Assembly (NCBI RefSeq): GCF_031143425.1 | Contig: NC_090445.1 | Span: forward strand, 818,622,817-818,686,816 | Source: Pleurodeles waltl | Taxonomy: Eukaryota > Chordata > Amphibia > Caudata > Salamandridae | Direction: 5' to 3' | DNA: 64,000 bases | Shown: piece after piece, positions 56,012 to 64,000 of the stretch | Layout of the letters: each line of letters begins with the position of its first letter | Numbering within the stretch: position 1 is the stretch's first letter | The notes under the pieces: generated by a model | The model's input: the letters and a program-made list of their open reading frames with translations, nothing else | What the model was told of the DNA's origin: nothing | Database searches by the model: none | Position numbers and translations under genes: made by a program

Positions 56012-57329
56012 TCAGTTTGGAAAAAAGAATGGCAAACGACCTCCTACAGGAAGAGGGCCAGAAATAACATTTCTTATCTGAGATTTGACTTCCTTTTTGA
56101 CAGAAACCTCTCCTCCTGAATCCTCTACCTCTTTGAGGGTAGAACTGGTGTTTGTGTTCCTGAGTGAATGCAGAAATTGCCACCACAGGAGGCATAACAG
56201 CCAGCAAAAGCAGCTCTTCCCTTTCCCGTCTCTGCCAAGAATTCTGAAGCCGAAGATCTTCTTTGAGAAAAACTGAGCCTTATCTATAGTGCCAAAAGTA
56301 GTCACATACTTGCTCATTTCTTTTATAAAAGAGTCCCCAAAAACCAATCCATTGGCATGTTGGCCTTCTTCTCCGGTGGCCAGGTTTCCCAGCTTTGGGT
56401 CTATCTTCAATAAAATACTTTTGCATCTCTCTTGGGAAATGGCAGAATTTGCATTGCCCATAATGCAAATTGCTGTCTGAGCCCAATTTGATAAAACTGC
56501 TGGATCAATTTGTGAGCCTACCATTCTAGCCTCCTCAGCCAAATCTAAGATTCTAGTTAGAGGACCCATCAAATCAAGAAGCCTGCCTTGACAGGTAGAC
56601 CGGGCCCTGTCCACCCCTATTATATGGTCTTTCCAAATTTTGACAATGATAACATCATGTTAAGATCTATAGCACAAATGGCTGTAACGCTGAATGGAAG
56701 AGAAGGACGGGTATATTCAAAACGTAATTTGTTCCTAGTGGATTTATCCAAAGGATGTCTCAAATGGAGAGAAACAGTGTCAGCTACATGATCCGATGGG
56801 ATCCATTCAGTAGAATTTGGATGGTGTATTAAAGTAGGATCAAACATTGGTTCCCTCATACAATCAAGAACACTGAAATCTGTCTTATTGGATGAATCAC
56901 CCAAACCCATCTGAGAAATGTTTCGCCTTTTCTCAGAATGCCCATGCCAGAAATTGTCTGTATTCTGGTCATTAACATCATCCAGATCGTCTTGATCCAT
57001 GTCATCGTCGGTATCCCTCAACTGGGTAATATTCAGTTGAAGAAAAACCTTATCCAGTGTAATAGAATCCTCACGGGGAGGACCGGAATTTTGGGAAGAA
57101 CTTGTATTATTTAAGTTTGAGTGAACCTTAGAAAAGGTGCCTTTCTTCCCTTTATTTAATTCAGAAATATTATTTTGTGAGACAACTTTGTTTTTAAAAA
57201 CTTCCACATTTTTGGACACCTGTGAAGCATGGAAACTAAGAAAACTTGTTGGACAGAGTCCTGACTAAAAGCATTTAAATTATCACGAAATTCCTGAGCT
57301 TCATTAACATCAATGGCGTTAGAGGTCAT
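56012..57329 (-). pseudogene. DIRS element E gag-like remnant
   Basis: A likely start at 57329 begins MTSNAIDVNEAQEFRDNLNA. The frame shifts into 57219-56620, with an acidic stretch DTDDDMDQDDLDDVNDQNTD, and again into 56614-56012. That last part includes LLDLMGPLTRILDLAEEARM, ERCKSILLKIDPKLGNLATG and a C-terminal Gly-rich tail. The middle helical region has the character of DIRS ORF1 capsid-like domains. No zinc cluster like that of copies A-C is seen at its N-terminus. Confidence 0.75.
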
Positions 57330-57994
57330 TTTTGACTTTATTAATAGGAATATGTTACAACTGAAAGAAATAACGAATGTGTAATGGAAAGCTCACAATT
57401 GCACCCAAATTATTATATATAAATATAATGTAAAATAAACAAATGTCAAAAGGTATTTCATGCCTTAGCTAAAACAGATATTGCTTCAAAGGGTTAATAC
57501 AAGCATCCAGGCAAGAGGTGTGAACAAGAGGAGTGCTCCAGAGGCTGAGACACACCCACAAACCATGAAAAAAGGGTAAGAGTAGGCAGTCTCGACCCAC
57601 AAACTCCACCCGCGGGAAAGGACCCTGAGCAGACGAAAGGAACTACCCGATGTTAAAGGAGCCGGCAAAGTCACCAGTTAACCCGCACTGAAGGTAGCGT
57701 CTCTCCACAGAGCTCAGAGAGACGCTGAATAAGGCAATCACTCTAGAAGCAGAGCGTGTCTCCTCAGAATACAGAGGGGTGCGCAATGAAGAGAGCGCTC
57801 ATTCAAAGTGTATCTCCTCAGAACACAGAGGGCGCATGACGAGGAAAAAATGTGCTTGACCGTGAAAAGACAGAGCACCCGACAGGGGAGTGCTCTCTAT
57901 AGTTAAAAGAAATGAAGAAAGCAGGTAATAAAACACCATTAAGTACATTACATTTGTGAAAGGTATATAAAAAAATTATGCTTATCTTGACTGC

Positions 57995-58165
57995 GAGCAG
58001 CAAGAAAAGAGAAATTGTTGCCTTCAGTCAAGACAGGTATTAGACTTGGAGTCTCCTTACTGGCTGTTGCTTTATGACTTCATTTGGTGTTTTTTTTTCT
58101 TCCCATTGGCTCATGAGAGATATAGTTTTGTTGTTATATCTTGGCTGCTATTAAATTAGATCAAG
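57995..58165 (-). repeat. Right-side inverted terminal repeat of DIRS element E
   Basis: CAAGAAAAGAGAAATTGTTG, TATTAGACTTGGAGTCTCCT and GGCTCATGAGAGATATAGTT are the inverse of the left-side repeat. The outer end continues to about 58207 (GTCTTGTAATAAAATCTC), which is matched in the internal complementary region. Confidence 0.82.
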
Positions 58166-58349
58166 AAAAGAAAGCATAATAGCAGCCTCCAGTCTTGTAA
58201 TAAAATCTCTCCTTTCCAATGATAACCCTCCCCAGTGCAACCCTGCTTAGGGATTGGCACAGGAGAGCGATCACCAAGCAGTGTCCCACCCACTAACATC
58301 AGGAATTTTGGGGGAGTGATCCCTTGGGCAACGGCTTGTGCTCCTCCCA

Positions 58350-59640
58350 CCCCTATAGCAGATCAGGTTCCTGCCCCAAGGGGGGGGAGGGGTCTGTGCA
58401 AATGAGGGAATTTACCTCCAATATGCCCCCCGGGGACAGAAAGCCCACTAGACACCAGGGTTATTTTTAGTAGTTATAGTAAGTTGTGGCTGCTTATTAT
58501 GGGCATGGCCATGCCCCTACCCCCAAAAACTATAATTACAGTCTTTCTGCCCCCCGACAGGGCAGATGGGAGTGATTACACCCTATCTTCCCACCCACCC
58601 CCACTGGGAGAGGGGACTGCACACCATGGGCATAGTCATGCCAGAACCTAACAGGAGAGATGGTCTTTATGTCCCCTTGCAGTGTAAATAGGGGTAATTA
58701 CCCCTGATCTGCCTTCGGGGAGGGGCAGAAAGCTGCTAAAAGCCAGGGAATATATATATTTTTTTAATATACGGATGGGAGCTGCCCAGCATGAGCATGG
58801 CTATGCTCCCGCCCTAACTAAAGGGAGAAACAACCTTCAGTCCCACCCGGAGAGCAGACAAGGGTAAATACCCCTGATCTGCCCAGGGGGCAGAAATACC
58901 ACTAGATGGCAATTATTTTTTTTAGATTGGGGTGGGGGCTGCCCACAATGGGAATTGCCATGTTCCCACCCCAACTAAATGGGGCAACAGTATTTGTGCC
59001 CTCCTTGGTGGGCAGATTGTGGTAATTACCCCTGCTATGTCCCCAAGGGGAAGAACGCCCACTAAAAGCCAATGATTTAAAAAAAAATATGCATGGGTAT
59101 TGCACTGCAGCCATCTTGAGTAATTGGGATAAGATTATTTCTGCCCCCCCAGGGGGACAGCTGTGGGTAATTACCCTTGATCTACCTCAGGGGGGAAGAT
59201 AGAACACTAGACTCCAGGGAAAGTCTAGTATATTTAATATAAGAGTGGGGCTGTCCACCATAGGCATGGTTATGCCCCTACCCTAACCAAAGGGGCAGCG
59301 GTCTTTCTGCCTTCTTGGGTGGGCAGATTGGGTTAATTACCCTGATCCGCCCTTCTGGAGGGGCAGAAAGTCCTCTAGATGCCAGGGATTGTTTTTACTA
59401 TAGCAGTGGGGCTGCCTAGTCTGGCCATGGCCATGCCCCCGCCCCAAGTAAATGAGGCAACAGTCTTTCTGCCCCCTGGGGACGGGTGCAGGTAACTACA
59501 CAGATCTCCCCCTCAGGGAGGAAGAAAGACGAGTTTAGGGCAGCAATATATTTTTTTATTAAAATAATGGGGAAGGCCTTTCACATTTTAACACCCCACC
59601 CTCACCCCTAAAACCTCAACAGTCTTTCTGCTTCCCTACA
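58350..59640. repeat. Minisatellite, about 8 diverged units of about 160 bp
   Basis: Each unit contains CAGTCTTTCTGCCCCC, then GGGCAGAT...GGTAATTACCCCTGATC, GGGGCAGAAAG...CACTAGA and GGGGCTGCCCACCATGGGCA with CATGCCC. The CTTTCTGCC landmark recurs near 58547, 58669, 58835, 58990, 59133, 59301, 59465 and 59622. Each unit is G/C-patterned and partly palindromic (TGGGCATGGCCATGCCC). There is no coding function. Confidence 0.85.
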
Positions 59641-60980
59641 GACTAAAGCATCCCATCTGAATGACAAGTGAGAGGAGATTTGATGGGGCTTCTTTTTATT
59701 CATGGGCCTGGAGAGTGTGGGTAGCTCCAAATATTGTCCCACTTGCAATGGTAAACAGCTGCACTTTTTGGTCTTGGTTAGGCTGCCATCTGGAAAAACC
59801 CACCAGACCCAGACAGTTCTGAAAAGTAGACATCTGGAGGAGTCCTGGGTGGTATGCTTCACATGCATCCCACCCCATTTTCTTACCCACAATGCCCTGC
59901 CTCAAATGTCGACTAAAAACCCACATTTTCCTCACATTTCTATGAGGAAAACTTCTGAAATCTCCAAGGGAACACTAATTTCCTACCACACAGCATTCCT
60001 TTAAGTCTCCCGATAAAAATGGTACCTGACCTGTGTGGGTGGTCCAAGAGACCTGGACACAAACAGCTCTAAAGTACTATGTTGAGGGATCAGCAATAGG
60101 GGTAGCTGGGGGATTTGGGGCCATGCTCGGCCACCACCCATGGAAACCTGCTAACCAAAGACATTTTTAAAAAGTAGACTAACAGAAAAATCCATGGTGG
60201 TGTGCCTTGTGTGAACAGCCACAATGCCCTAGAAACTTAGAAAATCATCCATTTTCTTTACCTTTCTGTGATGGGAGTCCCCACTGTAGGACTCCCATTG
60301 ACCATGGTTTGATCTGTTCATATCACAGGCTCTAGGTCCAGCCACACAAGTGGAGCTGTGATTTTATCAGAACAAGTGGATTCCTGCCAATTCTGGAACC
60401 TTCCATCCCAGAACTGTAAGGAAAATGTGACTTCAGGCACATTTTGACATTTGTGTGGCATTGTGGGCAAATAAAAACAAACATGAGAGCCACACAAGGC
60501 ACACAACCCTAGACTCCCCTTGTTGTCTAGTTTTAAAAAATGTGCAGGTTTACTAGGTTTCCCAAAATCCACATGTACCCACTTTGCAAAATAACAGGTC
60601 AGTTTACAGTGGAAAAATGTAATATATCTATGTTGTGTTTTGGGCTGTTTCCTGTCACAGGCACTAGGCCTACCCACACAAGTGAGGTACCATTTTTATC
60701 AGAAAACATGTGGGAGTATAGAATAGTAGGATATTCGTTATTACCAATTGGATTTCACACCATGTGTGCCTTCCAAATGTAAGCCAGTGTGCAAGAAAGA
60801 AGGCATTTGAAAGAATACTCTACATCATATGCTAGAACGGGTACCCACAAATTCAGAGATGTACAAATAACCGCTGCACCTAAACCCTATTTCTTGTGCC
60901 CTTTTCACAAGTACATAGGTTTCATTGATACCCATTTTTCACTCTACATATTACACCATATGAGTTGGTCTCTGCTCAGT
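59640..60980. repeat. Fold-back and direct repeats, unclassified
   Basis: Related blocks occur as direct copies at about 59790-59915 and 60145-60240 (AAAAGTAGAC ... CCACAATGCCCT) and inverted at about 60440-60560 (GGCATTGTGGGC ... GTCTAGTTTT). Another pair, TCACAGGCTCTAGGTCCAGC (60324) and GTCACAGGCACTAGGCCTAC (60654), is direct, with an inverted relative at about 60010-60060. The mixture of orientations suggests a cruciform-forming repeat family. Confidence 0.55.
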
Positions 60981-63729
60981 ACACAATGAAAATCCATCAT
61001 AAGGTGCAGCTCAGTTGTTGGCTCTTGCAGTTGCAAAACTGGCAATGAATCAGTGTTTACACGTATTTCCAAAACACACCCTTCCAAATACTGATTCGAT
61101 ATCTATTTCTAGAAACATTTCGCGATTCTGGGGATTTGCAAATGCTAAAAATCTTCATAAATCTGTCCATAAGTGAATTGCTTGTATTGAGATAGCAGCT
61201 TTGGTACACAATTCAGCACTTTACCCTTTGTCCACAGTATCTCATAAGCAGGTATTCATCCATAAACGCCTGCCACATATGTACAAATGAATTACACGGT
61301 GTCGTACTCAGCTCAGGTGTGGAGCAGATGTATAGATTAGGGCAGGTAGAGGCTACTGGGTTTCACTGTGGGGATGAGGTATTTTGCCTCTGGTTCAACT
61401 ATGACTCTGCAAACTCTGCCGACTGCACCTCGTTCCACACAAGACACTCAGGTTAGTGAGGGCAAGCAGTCAGAATTTTCAGGGAGATGGTGTTGGGGTG
61501 CTCAAGGTCAGAGCTCGCCAGTCAACCAACAGACTCAACAAAGCAAGTATCTAGTTCAGTGCTTGTCTTTGTAAGAAAGTACTTTAATTGAATAATTTCT
61601 GCAATACTACACACTTAATCAGGGTTTCTGTGTGCTATCTCCTATAGGCATTACACCCATGCCGCTACCACACCTCCAATTCCTGGGCTTCCCTGTGTAC
61701 TAAGCCCTCCTTGCTCCAAGAGCAATCAAGAGTAGTGTGACAGCCTTTGTGTAGAGTGAGTGTTCATGAATCAGATAGCAGTCGCCATCCTGGAGCACCC
61801 ACACTTGAGGTACAAAGAGGACTAAGGTTTCAGCACCTGGCTGTCATTAGTCCAACTGAAGGAATAATCGTATAAAGACAAAAGGACAGGCTTCACCTAC
61901 AAACTTCATCACTTTTCACAAGTCTACAGTCCTATCCCTCATTCCTACCATCCACCAAACGACAGTGCTCTGTGAGACTAATAGCAGCTCCTTGCTATCC
62001 AAAAGGTGTCATAGTATATCTAGAGGAGTCCTATTTCTTCTCCCTTGACTTCCGTGTCCGGGTCTCCTCCCTCCAGCTGCAAGAATGTAAGCAATACACT
62101 TTCACTGTCTGAGAGCACAGTCCTCTTGTGCTAGGCCAGGCAAGAGGTATAAAGAATGGATCCCACTGGCCTCCGTACTGTGGCTCATGCATTTGCCATA
62201 CTTGCTACACTAACCATGCTTTACACGCACTCTGTAAGTCAGCACAAGGAGCTAGGCGAGAGCATAGAAGCAGAAACTTACACAGGCAGGCCAGTGGGCC
62301 TCAATCCTAGTGACCCAGGTAAAAAGATATAGCCACTCTATACATTCTTTTAACCAAGGTATGCTGCCACAACAGCTCTATATTCTAAACCCACGACAGG
62401 GGAAAGTAGGCCACTGTCCACAATGAGGGCATGCATGGTGCACCCTTCAAGTGCACTGGGCAGGCCCACAACCACTCATAGTAAAGGGCAGTCCTAGGTC
62501 ACCATTCATATGCTTAGATTAGCTGGATGTCCAGACCAAAATAAAAAGCCAGGTTACCAGATCTCCATGCAGTTGGGCAATCAGGGAAAGTAGGTGTGCC
62601 AGCGACTCAAGTTCAGGAGATCCCACTCCAAGTACACTGAGCATTGGGCACCTTATTGTGAACAAATGACCAGAGTAATTGACTTTCACCATATTAATGC
62701 CTTCACTATTGGCCTACCCTGCTGATTCAATATGATTAAACCATGGAATCGTGATTTAAATGTTGTGGCTAAAAGTATACAATTACCTGTTGTAAAATAT
62801 GCACAAATGATGGCTATTTAATTTTGCCTCACCATTGTCTAAGTGTTTTCGCTTTGGTTTTGGTGTGATTGGAAATTGAACAACTTGTACCTTTTTCCAT
62901 TCAAAATTTCAAAAGATCCCCGATGGGCAGTTGGTATTTCTGCAATCAAAATGCACATCTTCTTAAGGTTTTTGGTATGGAAATACAGTTTATTAAATGT
63001 AATGTGTTGCCTAGATGCAGGTATCTTTATGTAATATCCTGATAAGGGTGTCCATCCCTTGGTTGACACCCCAGTAGTGTAGCAAACGATCCTTTACCTT
63101 TAATACAAATGATGAAACTATGCCTCCAGCCGGCTGGTTGAGTTGCAAAATATAGCAATAATCTGTATTCAGATGCATCTAAAATCCTCTTGGCCGCGTT
63201 GTTGCCTCTGCAGTAAATTTTGAACACAGAATATTTCCCATTACGGAATATAATACTGTTTTAAAATTAAGATAGCAATATAATGTCCTTTTTTTATTAG
63301 CCAAGAAGACAACAAAAAAGATTTGCTTTTCCAGCACTGCATTTGTAATGTATTCACATGCTTAAAACATTTCCCGTCGTCAAAGTGGAGCTATCCAGTC
63401 ACATTCAATAGCAGTGTATTAAAAACAAACACTTTTTTGTTTGATTGCCAATCCATCTCATTGGAAATGATCCAAACATCAGCCTGTAAAGTAGAGCTGC
63501 TCTGAGCTCAGTACCCCCAGGGCCACCATAGTTCAGATTTCAATCACATATCATCGGTGTAGGGAGTTTCCACTGTAGTTTGATCGTTCGTCCCTCTAAT
63601 TTGTTCAACTGACTAAAAATGTAGATTTTTCGAATACTTCATCTGACTGTAAATCTACATTCTATGACTTACTGGGCTACTTTGATCGCTTTGGCACTTT
63701 TTCGTATGTGTTTGTTTTTTCTGGGACAT

Positions 63730-64000
63730 TTTTGAGCCCGGAAGTTTAGAAAAGACTTCTTTTGACTCTGTAGAGGTTGTGGGAAGAAATGCCTTCAGTC
63801 AAACGATCTGGACGATAAGTGCATATGCTGCATTCATATGGACCATAAAAATAATTCAAACATTCTTGGCAAAAACTCTATACGATAGAGAAAGTGGAAT
63901 CTTTTAGAGAACAAAGAAAGAAGTGCCATCAGAATTCTGTGACATCTACTGCATTGGAAAGGTGCCTTTTTCTGATATACTTCCAACCACAGTATCCCCA
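63730..64000 (+). pseudogene. Start of a DIRS-like gag fragment at the window edge
   Basis: The frame from about 63776 reads CGKKCLQSNDLDDKCICCIH, then MDHKNNSNILGKNSIR followed by a stop. The spacing C-x3-C-x9-C-x2-C and a following His resemble the gag zinc cluster of the other DIRS copies, with DD where they have DPH. A stop follows soon, so this copy would be broken. The rest lies outside the window. The assignment rests on this one pattern. Confidence 0.35.

Larger units (their letters stand above)
52664..58207 (-). mobile_element. DIRS retrotransposon element E, third subfamily, decayed but structurally complete
   Basis: On the minus strand the order is gag (57329-56012), reverse transcriptase (55879-55490), RNase H (55078-54752), methylase-like (about 54560-54136) and recombinase (53853 to about 53340), then an internal complementary region and a terminal repeat. 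Left and right ends are inverted copies (52735-52900 and 57995-58165), for example TAATAGCAGCAAGATATTAC against the inverse of ATATCTTGGCTGCTATTA. The borders come from the internal complementary region at 53216-53302. Coding parts are in several frames, so the copy is dead. The sequence differs strongly from copies A, B and C. Confidence 0.85.
48451..64000 (+). other. Start of the next intron of the CFAP43-like gene (no further exon seen)
   Basis: It begins with GTACAGT and runs to the window end. It contains a small fold-back element, a TG...CA element, DIRS element E, a minisatellite, fold-back repeats and a gag-like fragment, all listed separately. Stretches 48880-49856 and 60981-63700 show only anonymous sequence: no RNA gene, no exon with flanking splice signals and no recognised protein family. 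Confidence 0.55.

Noticed and set aside
55800..56700. Plus-strand open stretches over the element E gag and RT
   Set aside because: They are complements of the minus-strand gag and RT remnants, which carry the recognisable motifs.

Overview
This is nuclear DNA of a large-genome vertebrate, most likely a salamander or newt (Caudata). The reasons are a spliced vertebrate ciliary gene whose exons of 81-207 bp are spread over very long introns, and introns packed with DIRS-type tyrosine-recombinase retrotransposons, LINEs, a Penelope-like element and inverted-repeat elements. DIRS elements are known to be unusually abundant in salamanders. The species assignment is inference; no search was run.

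The host gene lies on the + strand. Eight exons (960-1166, 2543-2632, 3227-3307, 25633-25758, 36003-36122, 36204-36311, 48153-48239, 48362-48450) have AG/GT borders and join in one open frame of 302 codons. They encode a charged alpha-helical coiled coil that resembles the C-terminal part of CFAP43 (WDR96), an axonemal protein of motile cilia and sperm flagella. The paralogue CFAP44 is the main alternative. The gene enters before base 1 and probably continues past 64000, because the last exon ends in mid-codon at a donor site.

Intron 3 (about 22 kb) holds a nearly complete DIRS element, copy A (5538-11533), with inverted terminal repeats, an internal complementary region, an intact gag ORF, an RT/RNase H/methylase-like ORF broken by one small indel, and an intact recombinase domain. 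It also holds a gag remnant (11652-12613), a 2.5-kb TG...CA-ended element (13055-15589), short inverted-repeat elements, an AT-rich composite with a 63-bp tandem array (about 18285-20625), and a deleted DIRS copy B (about 21520-25379). Intron 4 (about 10 kb) holds an L1/Tx1-like remnant split by an inverted-repeat element, and a minus-strand CR1/L2-like LINE. Intron 6 (about 12 kb) holds a plus-strand CR1/L2-like LINE and DIRS copy C (about 44862-47383). Downstream of the last exon lie a 152-bp fold-back element carrying one 63-bp unit, a second 2.7-kb TG...CA element with a 5-bp duplication (49929-52600), a minus-strand DIRS element E from a third subfamily (about 52664-58207), a roughly 160-bp minisatellite (58350-59640), fold-back repeats, and the start of another DIRS-like gag at the right edge. 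A Penelope-like reverse transcriptase remnant occupies the left edge on the minus strand.

The host exons look intact. Apart from gag and the recombinase of copy A, every mobile-element reading frame here is broken. No RNA gene, CRISPR array or prokaryotic feature is visible.
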